Positions 1 to 9,982 of a stretch of DNA of 64,000 nt are shown piece by piece; position 1 is the first letter of the stretch, and the number at the start of each line of letters is the position of its first letter. The DNA is taken from positions 81,969,160 through 82,033,159 of the forward strand of contig JBANSL010000005.1 in assembly GCA_037127255.1 (NCBI GenBank), in the 5' to 3' direction. Origin of the DNA: Persicaria tinctoria. Its lineage: Eukaryota; Streptophyta; Magnoliopsida; Caryophyllales; Polygonaceae. The position numbers were made by a program, and so were the translations under genes. The notes under the pieces are model-generated. The model had not been told where the DNA came from and made no database searches. It saw nothing but the letters and a program-made list of their open reading frames with translations.

Positions 1-37
1 TCAAGCAATTGGTGAAAGGCACCACCTCCTTTAATGA

Positions 38-600
38 TTGGCTTTCCAGAACCCTCGTAACTTCAAAGCTTCTTTTAACTTTGCTTTGTCGGTCCATGCA
101 TACTTCAGAGACTTCCTTTTCAATGACCTTCTTTTGAAGGGTCTTTTCTTGAAAGACCTCCCTCTCAAAGACCTCCTTTTGGAAGACCTCCTCTTGAAGT
201 ATCTCATCTTGAAGGACCTTCTCTTCAAGGACCTCCCCCTCAAAGACTTCTTCTTTTTCTGAAGTAGACTCATCTTCCTTGGGGTTGCAATCGCCTTACG
301 GTTGATGAACTTGATTCGAATCTTTGTCCACCAACGACTTGTGGTTGGAATTGTTGGGGGAAGTGTTGGTGTTGACAACGCGGGTACTATTGATGGTGTT
401 AGTTGCTGAAGTTGAGGTTGGTGTTAATACGGATGTTGCGAATGTTGTACATGGGGTTGTTTACGCATTTGTTGTTGTCTCCGTTGATTTTGCTGGCAAA
501 CAATGCCATCAACTGGTCCTCCAGGCCTTTAAAAGCCATGGTAATGGCCACAGATCGAGAACTCTTTAATGTCTGCCTTTGTAGCTCGTTGATCTCCCAT
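38..600 (-). pseudogene. Ty3/gypsy gag N-terminal part, broken, cut by window edge
   Basis: On the minus strand an ATG at 600 opens a gag-like reading frame just downstream of an LTR and primer-binding site. The first residues (MGDQRATKADIKE) look like the start of plant gypsy gag proteins. A frameshift near 550-560 separates this start from the next conserved block (AITMAFKGLEDQLMAL). Further on, one frame is open and rich in E, V, F and L, built on a 15-bp repeat at about 110-260 that encodes pentapeptides such as EEVFQ. The other frames of this repeat give spurious Lys/Arg- or Leu-rich ORFs. The element continues beyond position 1, so protease and pol are not visible. The gag identity is inferred from position and short motifs. 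Confidence 0.6.
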
Positions 601-648
601 CGTGCTTCAAATCAAAGACAGACAGGAGAAACTTGCTCTAATACCAAT

Positions 649-1025
649 TGACGCGGTAGAAAGTCGTGGAAGGCATGCAAGCGCGAGCCTGTGATAATAA
701 AGGGTTCGCAAGCGTCGAAACCCTAGAAAATATGTCTGGAATCCATCAGAAAGGGGGCTTGGAATCCACCAAGGAGATAAAGAGAAAATTCTCTAAACAA
801 ATATTTGATTAATAATATGAATGATTTTATTATGGCTCATGCCTACAAATGCTTAAAAAGAAGAAAACCCCTAGTTCCTAACTTGTGTGGCAAGGATGGC
901 TAAAAAGATAAAATATTAAAAATAAAGATATAAATTCCTAATTTATCTAAAAAAACCTATAAAATAGAATATTCTAATTAAAAGATAAAAGTGTTCCTAA
1001 AAGATAGAATTACTCTCCTGCATCA
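649..1025 (-). mobile_element. 5' LTR of a Ty3/gypsy element, with primer-binding site
   Basis: Read on the minus strand this block begins TGATGCAGG and ends CGCGTCA, the TG..CA ends of an LTR, and is 377 bp long. It is followed after two bases by TGGTATTAGAGC (about 635-646), a near match to the initiator-Met tRNA primer-binding site. The gag-like ATG lies 49 bp further on. The second LTR is outside the window, so the boundaries rest on the ends and the primer-binding site only. Confidence 0.6.
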
Positions 1026-1458
1026 GAGGATGATCGCTTGTGATGCCAAAAGATGCGGGAAGGTTTCGGCTTTGCAAGCTGAAGTTGTTGGTATGCGGCT
1101 TGGCCTAGTGGAAGCCTGGGAAAGAGGTATTAGAAGACTTGAAGTTGAGGGTGACTGTTTGGCGGTCATTAAACGCTATTAAAGGTGTTTGGAAATGGCC
1201 GTGGGAGATTGAAATGATGATTTCAGACTCTATTCTCCTTCTTTGCTCCTTCGAGGAGGCCTTCATTTCCCACATTTTCAGGGAAGGCAACATGACAGCT
1301 GATCGTGTGGCGCATTTGGGCCTGGGATCCGACGCTTCTTCTTGGAGTGCCGATTCAGAGCTTCTAACTCTCGTCTAAAAGGACGTCATTGGGTGGTGGT
1401 ATAACCGAGGTTTACACAACCAAAATTCTCTTTGTAATAAAAAAAGAAAAGAAAAAAG
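1026..1458 (+). mobile_element. 5'-truncated LINE, RNase H C-terminal end and poly-A tail
   Basis: Two overlapping frames encode the end of the RNase H domain found at the C-terminus of plant LINE ORF2 proteins: VSALQAEVVGMRLGLVEAW, then EGDCLAVI, a frameshift near 1165, then FISHIFREGNMTADRVAHLG. The stop at about 1378 is followed by a short 3' UTR and an A-rich tail (1438-1458). The 5' side is cut by the gypsy LTR. Confidence 0.7.
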
Positions 1459-1482
1459 AATGGTTCAAGTGATGCATAAGAC

Positions 1483-1952
1483 TAGGGCTGATATACGAGC
1501 TAACGAGTTCGAGTAGTGGGTGTTCAAGCTCGGCTCGTTTGTAAACGAGCCGAGCTCGAGCTCGAGCCTCATTTTCTCGAGCCAAGCCAAGTCGAGCTCG
1601 AGCTACTCACAAAATGTAGATCTGTGATTCAAAGTGAATGGAGTCCAAAAGGCAAAACGGCTGACAGACTCTTTAGAAGAAGAGGTTAAATAAAACCTAG
1701 GGACAGAACTGTAATTTCACCTACGAAACGAGATATACGCCCTATTTACAAGGGGTTAAATAAAACTTATTTACATGGGGTTAAATAAAATATAGGGGAG
1801 AACTGTAATTTCACCCATAAAATGAGTTATACGAGCTACTCGAGCTCGAGCTCAGAATTCTGCTCAAGCTTGGCTCATATTTAATTCGAGCGAGTCCGAG
1901 TCAAGCTTTTTTCGAGCCGATCTCGAGCTACTCGGCTCAAGTAACATCCCTA
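1483..1952. mobile_element. Non-autonomous hAT element (MITE), 470 bp
   Basis: The ends are TAGGGCTG and, inverted, TAGGGATG. Exact 8-bp target duplications CATAAGAC lie at 1475-1482 and 1953-1960. Eight-base duplications and TAGGG ends are hAT hallmarks. The sub-terminal regions are filled with short GAGCTCGAGC-type inverted repeats. No transposase frame is present. Confidence 0.85.
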
Positions 1953-2523
1953 CATAAGACCCATGCGGGCTTCAAAGCTTAAAGATAAAAAAATAAATTT
2001 CAAATATGGAAACTTTTCTTATGAGAAACTGGATCAATGGAACAGCCTTTTAGATAGAAGATATAGTTGTATTAATTAGGAAACTTGTAATGAGAATCCA
2101 TGGAGGCCGGCCTATTATATTTTATGTAAATATGTAATTGGCTTATCTTATTTTTCGTTTTCTCATGTTCTTTTAGCCGGTGTATATCATGAACTTTTTT
2201 CTTTCTTCTTCTCGTTGATTGATCGATCTGAGTAGGGTTCCGACTTCCGAGAGTTGAGCTTAGGTCCATGGACTGGCTCTCTTCCATGGTTCAAAGAGCC
2301 CATTAGGAGGTCAAGCTTATATAGCTCAATAAATCCATATAGATCATCAATTGTACCCGCCAAAGATGCCATATCTCCTTGCATTTAAGATCATTAATCA
2401 TGCAACATGATATGATTAATTATTAGCTAAGTAAATAACTTGGACATGAGAAAGATTACAAACAACTGAATATCAAAATCAAACGAGGCATAGCTAGCTA
2501 GTTTAGATTGAATTTATACATGT

Positions 2524-3017
2524 CTATGACTTTGATTCAAATGAAGGATCTGCGAATCGATCTTGAGAGAATTTCTGTTGGAGCTGAGAGAGGAGGGCGA
2601 GGTTCTCTTGGCGTAGGAGGAGCGCCTTCTTCCTCAGTTGGATGTTCTCCTCCAAAATGCACTTGTTCTCCAAATACAACTTTAGGTTCTTCTCTTCAAT
2701 CTCCTTCTCAATCCTCTCTAATTCCCACTTCCTTCTCCTACATATAAATTACATGTGTTTTGTAACTTTCATATATGTATAATCAAATACCAATCAACTT
2801 TTCATGATCATTCATAGGGATGATCAAGTGTGTTCTCTGTAATTCGAGACGCTCTAATGTTTGCCTACTGTAAAAAAAAAAAAAAACTTTTCATGATCAT
2901 CCACTATATATACCTCATGAATCGATGAACTCGGACCCTTGATCTGCACCGCCTCTTCCCATAGTTGCATCGGAGAAAATGAGGTTCGGGTGCCCGTTCC
3001 CTTGTGCTATAACACAT
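2524..3017 (-). CDS. ZPR: LITTLE ZIPPER (ZPR1/2-like) protein, two exons
   Basis: Exon 1 is 2914-3017 (ATG at 3017) and exon 2 is 2524-2737 (stop TAG). The intron has GT at 2913-2912 and AG at 2739-2738. Joining gives 318 nt, 105 residues, with the split codon restored in frame. Residues 40-91 contain the family signature NLKLYLENKCILEEN followed by RKKALLLRQENLALLSQLQQK. Leucine-zipper positions fall every seven residues (L55, I62, L69, L76, L83). LITTLE ZIPPER proteins are microproteins that dimerise with class III HD-ZIP factors (REV/PHB/PHV) and block their DNA binding. They are themselves HD-ZIPIII targets, acting in leaf polarity and meristem control. No homeodomain is present, as expected. 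The basic exon-1 segment resembles the ZPR1/2 rather than the shorter ZPR3/4 type; this subgroup call is inference. A possible minus-strand TATA (CCTTATAAGC) lies near 3128-3137. Confidence 0.85.
2812..2884 (+). mobile_element. Short retroposon tail in the ZPR intron
   Basis: A 73-bp insert ending in an A-run is flanked by a perfect 16-bp duplication (AACTTTTCATGATCAT at 2796-2811 and 2885-2900). This is a 5'-truncated, target-primed retroposon copy. Its 3' end, TTGCCTACTGT plus A-run, recurs at 40402-40417. Confidence 0.8.
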
Positions 3018-3575
3018 GGATCAAGCTTTTAGAGGAGTTGGGATCGATATATGAGCTAGCCAAAAGCAAAGCAATAGCTTAGAGTAGAAGATGAAGTTGT
3101 AATGAAGTTGAGGTTTTGGGAATTGCTTATAAGGTAGAAAGGGTGAGTGGGAGAGTTGATGGAAGGAGATGGATTGTCATGTATTCTTCAATATGGTAAT
3201 GATGGGAGGTGGGCTCAGTGATTTCTATGGGTTATCATCCCAATCTTTGGCCCTTCAATTTGAGGTAAAAGCTTAAAGAAGATGGGAAACTCTTATGTGT
3301 ACTTAATTAGCTTTTTTTTTTTTTTTTTGGATTCACGTTTCTCACTTTCACTCTTCTAACCTCTAGGTTTCTTATGATCCTTCACATCAAGGGGGGTTTA
3401 GCTTTTATAAAAGGGTCTTTTTTGGTTTAAGGGTGGGACTTCATTACTTTAATTATTATGTTTACTGATATATATAGTGAAAATTGATCATTCTCCCATC
3501 CTAATTTGAATGCAAAGTGATCTAACTTCTAAGTCTTTGTATAACTTAATCAGGGAAAAGTTGTAAGGGTAATTA

Positions 3576-3915
3576 GTGCTCGTTTGGATTGGTTTAAAAA
3601 ACCCAGGAAGTAGAATATCCCAGAAAGTTGAATAGAATATCTGCGTTTGGTTAAAAAATTTGTTCTCTAAAAACCCAGGAATTGAAATTCCCATGAATTT
3701 AACTTCCTGTGAAACACAGGAATTGAAATTACCAAGGGGGTACATGGTAAGACAACTTCCACCCTTTTCTTACTAATAAAAATCCCATATTTATCTCAAT
3801 ATATCAAATCCACCATTTTTTCATTTTTCAACCAAACATGTTTCATAAAATCCCAGAAAGTGTAATTCATGGGAAGTAGACTTCCCATGAATTAAATTCC
3901 CGGGAAGTATAGCAC
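3576..3915. mobile_element. Tourist/Harbinger-like MITE, 340 bp
   Basis: The ends GTGCT..AGCAC are flanked by TTA on both sides (3573-3575 and 3916-3918), the usual Harbinger target duplication. The 5' sub-terminal GTGCTCGTTTGG motif is common in Tourist-like MITEs. The inside is an imperfect palindrome with repeated CCCAGGAA/TTCCCGGG blocks. Only five terminal bases match perfectly. Confidence 0.6.
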
Positions 3916-4008
3916 TTAAGCTTTTGAAATTGTTGGTTGTGCCCACATGGTTAAACTGGTTAATTATTAATTATCAAGCAACTAATATAATCTAATCACA
4001 ATTATATG

Positions 4009-4474
4009 CAGTGGCGGCGGGATTTCATATAGAGGGGCGAAAGTTGATATTTTGACGGGCGCGGATCCTTTAAAGGATCGGGGGTAGAAGTCGCCCCCCA
4101 ATCAAAAATGAAATTTAATATATGTGTTCTTCTCGTCGATAGCTTCGATTTGATATTACACCCGAGTAAAAAGTTATAAATATTTAAAGATTGAATCTTT
4201 ATATCATTTACCTAACTAATCGATATACTTCTATCGTAATTATCGTTTGTTAAACATGATAGCGTACTAGTCAATACTATAACTAAATCTGAAACCTTCA
4301 AATTAGTATGCTATATTAAAATATTTGAAAACCGTGAAATAAAGTATATACGATTTATGTTTTTATTCTAAGTTTCTACCTACACATTCATAATATTGAT
4401 GATTTTTTGGGTAAAAAAAAATTTAGGCTTTAATTTTCCTCCCCCTCAACTAATTGTATCAGGACCCGCCACTG
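4009..4474 (+). mobile_element. CAGTGGCGG-type MITE (hAT-Ac-like), copy 1
   Basis: Starts CAGTGGCGGCGGG and ends CCCGCCACTG. The internal block CTCGTCGATAGCTTCGAT..GAGTAAAAAGTTATAAAT is shared with the elements at about 45900-46474 and, inverted, 51084-51643, so this is one family with three members here. No clean target duplication was found for this copy. Confidence 0.6.
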
Positions 4475-4804
4475 TATTTTGAAGAAACTTTTAAAAAAAA
4501 AAACAAATTGGGGAAAAACCTATATTATTGTTTAGATATAAAGAAAAAGTTGATAAAATTATTATAATTATATATAACACAAAGAGTATTTTAAAAAAAG
4601 ATCATATCATAAAATTTAGTTTGAATATATCAATTTTAGTTTTAAGAAAAAAAAAATATAAAGAGAAATTGACGGTATAAAACTAATATAAAAACAAATT
4701 GGTATGAAAAGGAACAGTGAGAATTAAACTCTTGACCTCTTAAGATATTGCCGTGGCAAATAGAACAACGACTCCTCCCACGCCACCCCCCGACCACCAT
4801 TGGG

Positions 4805-5150
4805 TATATTAAATTCCGGTGGGCTATATGACGTGAGGGGTCATATGGCTGGGATGCGTATCATTTCACATCTTCCACACACACCCCTCAAGTGCAACTA
4901 TCTGGCCACATAATATTTGTCAATTTCACTTGACGGCAGACCAACCTATACGTCTATTAGACAAGGAACTCGGATCGCACCGCTCTGATACCATGTTAAA
5001 TTTCGAATGGCCGACCATTTGACGCGAGGGGTCACACGTTCGAGTGCACCATGTGCTAATTAACTCGAACACACAAGACCAGTGAGGTTCCATATATCTT
5101 AAAACCAATTGGTACGAGCTAGGAGTAGTATCATTTCACATGTACATGTG
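4805..5150 (-). mobile_element. TRIM-like miniature LTR element, degenerate
   Basis: On the minus strand there is an LTR-like end, then TGGTATCAGAGC (4984-4995, Met-tRNA primer-binding site), about 100 bp of non-coding internal DNA, a purine tract (CACTTGAGGGG) and a second, internally deleted LTR-like block. The two blocks share TGTGAAATGATAC and the segment around TGACCCCTC. It has no coding capacity. The same tract-plus-LTR arrangement recurs at 58916-59225. Confidence 0.45.
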
Positions 5151-5996
5151 AATACTTTCTAATCAACAAAGGCATCATACCTCAAAGCATAAACATCCCA
5201 AGTAGCTAGATTAATGAAGCACAAATGATCAAACATATATTTAACACCCAAAGGATTTGAGTGATCACTAGTACATATATATATATATATATCCCATATT
5301 GAACGTAGGAGATCGATCGATTGAGATTGCTCTATAAGTGGTTGAAGCGCTACCCAAATATGGCACATAATTACAAACCACATTTTCAATATATTCCAAG
5401 CTAAATCATATCCAAAACAATTAATGGGTTTCAAGCGTGTATGTCATCTTTCTTTTGGCCACAGATGGTAAGGGAATATAAGGATGATGCCTTTGAAGAC
5501 AAAAAAATTAGAAATTGGCGCTGCTATCCAACGTACTCATCAACATACCATGTAACATAGAGGGAGATACATAAGAAATGACATGATAGAAAGTCAAAAG
5601 GCAAATCATATTTAACACATCATGTTTTTTGACAAAATAAATAAATAAATATTTGCATTTCTTTATGTTGCTCAAGTGTTCTGAATTTTTTTGTGCCTTT
5701 TTTTTCGGTACAATTCATGCATTTCAATTATAGCAATGCAGTTGAGTGGGGATCATGAAGAAGATGTGAAGAAAAATGATGGATAAATTGCATCTAGAAG
5801 ATAGAATTATTATTATTATTATTCGATTTTTCTATCCTATACCCAAGGTATAGGATCAGATTTCCGTTTTAGAAAAAATATCTCCTTAATTAAAATACAT
5901 TAACCAAATTTTAAATTAGATTTTTAGGGTTTCTTTGTTTTAGGCCGATAATCTTTCCCAAATTGATTCTTATCCTATATGTCCTTAGGTCATAAG

Positions 5997-6382
5997 TAGA
6001 CCTGTCAAAACACAACCCGATCCGGTGACCCGACCCGAACGACCCGAAAAATTCTCGACCCAAACCTGGAAATTTTGACCCGAATTTTTTTTCGACCCGA
6101 ACCCGAAAAACCCAAAATTTTCCGGGTAATCTGGGTTTCGACCCGGTGACCCGATTGACCCGGTTGATTTATAATTATATATAATTAATTTTTTGTATAT
6201 ATAATTAAAATTTATCACAAAATTATAAAATCTTGATTTTTTTAATTTAAAAAAGAAAAAATTGACAAACCCGAAATCGATCCGAAACTCGATCAAACCC
6301 GGGTTCGAGTCAACCCGAAAATACCCGAAATCCGAAGTGACCTGACCCGAACCCGACCCGAATGACCCGTTTGACAGGTCTA
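5997..6382. mobile_element. Non-autonomous hAT element (MITE), 386 bp
   Basis: Terminal inverted repeats TAGACCTGTCAAA are perfect for 13 bases. They are flanked by exact 8-bp duplications GTCATAAG (5989-5996 and 6383-6390). Arms are rich in GACCCGACCCG repeats; the middle is AT-rich. No coding frame. Confidence 0.9.
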
Positions 6383-6439
6383 GTCATAAGATAGAAAAAA
6401 CCGTTTGGGAATTATAGAAAGCTTGATTGTTGTTCAAAA

Positions 6440-6865
6440 TTTAGTTCAAACTGAAATTTTGAACCGAACTGAACCAACCAAACCGAACCTAATAGATTAT
6501 GTTTGGTTTACGGTTCGCAATTTTTAAAAATTCGATTTTAGGTTCAATTCAGTTCAAACCTAATTTTTATTATTTAAAAAAAAATATGTGATAGATCAAT
6601 TTTCATTAAAAAAAAAGGGTAATAACCCTTATAAGAGTATTTTAAAGAAATTTTCAATAACATTTTTTTAAAAATTAAACAGTTTAATTTTTTATAATTA
6701 ATTATTAATTAGGTTCATTTAGGTTTGAAACCTGAACCGAACCTAAATTGAACCGAATCTAAGCTGTTAGATTCGATTTTTGATTTGCAATTTTTAAAAA
6801 TTTGATTTTAGGTTCAATTCAGTTTAACCGGTTCGATTCGGCTTTGAACCAATGAACAACCCTAA
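6440..6865. mobile_element. hAT-like MITE, degenerate
   Basis: Inverted blocks rich in AACCGAACC/GGTTCGGTT lie on both sides of an AT-rich centre. The right end reads GAACAACCCTA, the inverse of the common hAT end TAGGGTTGTTC, and the left end has a diverged GTTGTTCAAAA. No target duplication could be seen. Confidence 0.4.
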
Positions 6866-6869
6866 AGTC

Positions 6870-7938
6870 CTAAACTATAAGTGTGTGAGATTAACGGATA
6901 ATATATTCCCTCAAAAATAAAAACGGACAATATGGATATTAATATATTAGATGTATTGGCCGACTCATCATCCAAAATTAATCCGAGTTATATATTTTCG
7001 TGATGAAAATGATATCACAATTTCCATTTCTTTCTTAGCATCATTTTTTCACCCTGAGAGGAGGGGATCATCATGCCAGTTTTTGAATGTAAAATTGTCC
7101 ACATGAAAATTTCCAATGGATTAATGATCATTTTTATTCCTTCCCTACTCCTTTCCGCATCTCTATCATATATATGCAAGTATACTTGTCTAATAGCACC
7201 GGTGGATGCTACTTTTTTTTCCCCTCCCTACATTTTTTCTAAAAATTATGAATAATAAATAATAAGAATTTTAGAAATAATACGGACTTTAGAAATGATA
7301 AATTCATATATAAAATATATTCATATTAACCAAAAAAAAATAATACGGTTTTAATTTCCGGTCAAAATTCCAATCAAATCTTAACATGGCATCCCGAGAT
7401 ATAAATAATGGTTATTTTTCGTAATTAAATAAAATAATGGATGCAGTGTTTAGAATTATGTGCAAAGTATCATCCTCCCTCCCTCCCTTGGTGGTTGGGT
7501 GAACGCAACCATAGTCTTCGTCGATCTCCCGTCGACCTCGAGCTCCTTGGCCAGAGAAGGCCCAAGCAGTGGCTTGTTTCGAGAGCCACCTCGCAATCTA
7601 CAACGCCAAACCTAGTTAGAATCCGGACGACCACGCAAACATGGAGATTAAAAGTATAAGGAATGATTTCAAGCAGGAAGTTGGCAAACCATAAAGTTGG
7701 GGTCGTGAGGAAGATGGTGAATAGTGGAAGAAGAGTACGGCTACAATTAAAAAAAAAAGGGTGAGGCTAATATAACGATAAGATGAAATTTATGTATTTA
7801 TTTTTGATCTTTTTCAGTGTTTTTTACAAAATAAGAGTGGTCCCTCTCGGAGATCTAAAATCCCGACCTTCCACTTGACGCAGTCGTCCATCAATAAACC
7901 CTTTAAGTTGAACTCCTCATGAATTGATCAATCGATCA
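6870..7938. other. Intergenic stretch without a recognised gene
   Basis: AT-rich DNA. A 72-codon open frame at 7441-7659 shows no recognisable motif and is probably chance. The last part is unresolved repeat-like sequence. Confidence 0.5.
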
Positions 7939-8160
7939 GTTGTAACGGTCCGAGATAATGATTCCCGAGTTAAGTTTTGAGAGATAAAACTCCTCGTTGG
8001 ATCTTGCGCTTCGAGCACAAGTTAAAGGTTTGAAACCTAAAATCAGTCGTTTAAAGTGGGATTTTGCACCCAAATCCGTAAGGTCCGTTCGAGAATCGAG
8101 ACCCTGGAGTAAACCCATGTACCTGTCCTAAGTCTATAATGCGAAAAATCCATTTAGGCA
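7939..8160 (+). other. LTR-like sequence interrupted by the copia element
   Basis: Begins TGTAACGGTCCGAG, a TG start like long chromovirus LTRs. It runs to AAATCCATTTAGGCA, where the copia element inserted. It resumes at 13649 (AGGCATGCAACC). The other end was not identified, so the LTR call is inference. Confidence 0.3.
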
Positions 8161-8289
8161 TGTAAGATCATGAGATTGATTGTAAAGTTCTCCTTGAGGG
8201 TTTCATTCATTGATTAAACATATATATAGGTTACAATGGATATGAGCCTTTTGACCCACTATACAATATAAAGCCCATGTAATCTATCA
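8161..8289 (-). repeat. 3' LTR of the copia element
   Basis: A 129-bp LTR, plus-strand TGTAAGATCATGAG..AATCTATCA. It differs from the partner LTR at only a few positions, suggesting a fairly recent insertion. Confidence 0.95.
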
Positions 8290-9057
8290 AACCTCCGGAG
8301 TCGAAAGTGGAGGGTCCCGTACAGTGAGACTGGACCGAAAATCAAGGAACAACTGGCGAGGTAAACCCTTGGTGAATATATCAGCGTACTGAAAGGAGGA
8401 CGGGACATGTAGAACGCGGACATATCCAATGGCAACCTTGTCCCAGACGAAGTGGAGATCGAGCTCAATATGCTTCGTGCGCTGATGCTGGACTGGGTTG
8501 CTAGCTAGATAGACGGCGGAGACATTGTCAGTGTAGACCAGGGTGGCCTTCTGAAGAGGGCATCGGAGCTCAAGAAGGAGATTGCGGAGCCAAGAGCACT
8601 CGGAGGCAGCGTTGGCAACACCTCTGTACTCTGCCTCGGCGCTGGAGCGAGACATGACAAACTGTCGGTTTGCTGACCACGACACTAGGGTGTCGTTAAG
8701 GAAAACACAGTATCCAGACGTGGAGCGACGTGTGTTAGGACAACCACCCCAATCTTCATCAGTGTAAGCAACGAGGTCAAGCTTAGAGGAAAGAGTGATT
8801 GTGGTGCCTAGCTCGAGGGTGCCGCTGATGTACCGGATGATCCGCTTCAAGGCCTGAAAATGGGGTTCCCTGAGCGCATGCATGAGCAAGCAGATCTGCT
8901 GAACGACGTAACTGATATCTGGCCTGGTGAACGTAAGATACTGCAGTGCACCAGCGAGGCTCCTGTACAACGTCGGATCATCAAACAAAGGACCAGAATG
9001 AGTACTGAGCTTATTGGATGTATCCACAGGGGTGGCTACTGGCTTACAATTACTCAT
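8287..9057 (-). pseudogene. Copia RT C-terminal part and RNase H
   Basis: A 256-codon open frame begins in the RT connection region (KPVATPVDTSNKL) and continues through the conserved YRSLAGALQYLTFTRPDISY. It ends in the RNase H domain (AYTDEDWGGCPNTRRSTSGY, SRSSAEAEYRGVANA, TDNVSAVYLASNP, HIELDLHFV). It ends two codons inside the 3' LTR boundary, normal for copia. It is separated from the upstream RT block by a frame break between 9057 and 9124. Confidence 0.95.
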
Positions 9058-9123
9058 CTTGGCCCGAGCAACAATCTCATCAGCATACTTACTATGAGAG
9101 AGAAACAGCCCAGACGTATGACG

Positions 9124-9960
9124 CTAAACAGCAACTCCCAAGAAGTAAGACAATGGAACCAGATCTGTCATGACGAACTCAACACTCAACTGCGAAATAA
9201 TACACGTCCAAAGAGCATCAGAAGAGGTGGTGAGAATGATGTCATCGACATACAGCAACAGAAAGACCATGTCTGAGCATCTGCGATAGATAAACAGAGA
9301 TGTATCCGAGCGGCTGTCAATGAAGCCCAAGTGTAGCAGATGAGAAGCAAAACGCTGGAACCAAGCTCGCGGAGCCTGTTTCAGACCATACAGAGAGCGC
9401 TTCAGGAGACAGGCGTGCTTGGGACGATCAGCATCAGCAAACCCCGATGGCTGAAACATGTAGACTGTCTCATTCAGATGACCATGCAGAAAAGCGTTCT
9501 TGACATCCAACTGATGAATGGCCTAGTTGCGCGACAATGCTAAGCTCAACACCACTCGGATAGTGGTAGGCTTGACCACGGGGCTGAACGTCTCATCACA
9601 ATCAATACATGCCTGCTGAGATCGACCGTTGACCACAAGACGGGCTTTGTAGCGCTCCAACGTCCCATCAGAGCGGAACTTGTGGCGGAAGAGCCACATA
9701 CAACGAATGATGTTCGCCTCAGGAGGGCGAGGGACCAGAACCCAAGTACCATTCCTTGTAAGGGCCCTGTATTCGTCGAGCATAGCCGCCTGCCAATTCG
9801 GGTCGAGAAGGGTTGTCTTGTGGGAGGTGGGGATGGGGGAAAGGGAGTTCGGGGTTGAGGCAGGGGGGGTCGGGAGTCGGGAAGGATGGTAGGGGGTGCA
9901 GCGGGGGAGGCTGCGGCCGCTGCATGGCCGCAACTGGTTGATTGGCTGCGGTCGCGGCAT
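9124..9960 (-). pseudogene. Copia reverse transcriptase core, frameshifted
   Basis: The N-terminal RT block ([49 protein letters not shown]) lies at about 9523-9960. It is followed at 9124-9510 by MDVKNAFLHGHLNETVYM, the SLYGLKQAPRAWFQRF motif and the catalytic LLYVDDIIL motif. A stop between the two open frames and a break after 9124 inactivate it. A Pro/Ser-rich linker precedes it. Confidence 0.95.
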
Positions 9961-9982
9961 GGTGTTGCGGCCGCCGCCAATG

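Noticed and set aside
2072..2384. Additional downstream ZPR exon or second small gene
   Set aside because: Frames show no family motif, and the ZPR stop at 2524 fits the family length; more likely 3' flank.
7441..7659. 72-codon frame as a small gene
   Set aside because: No motif, no promoter signal, and repeat-like surroundings.
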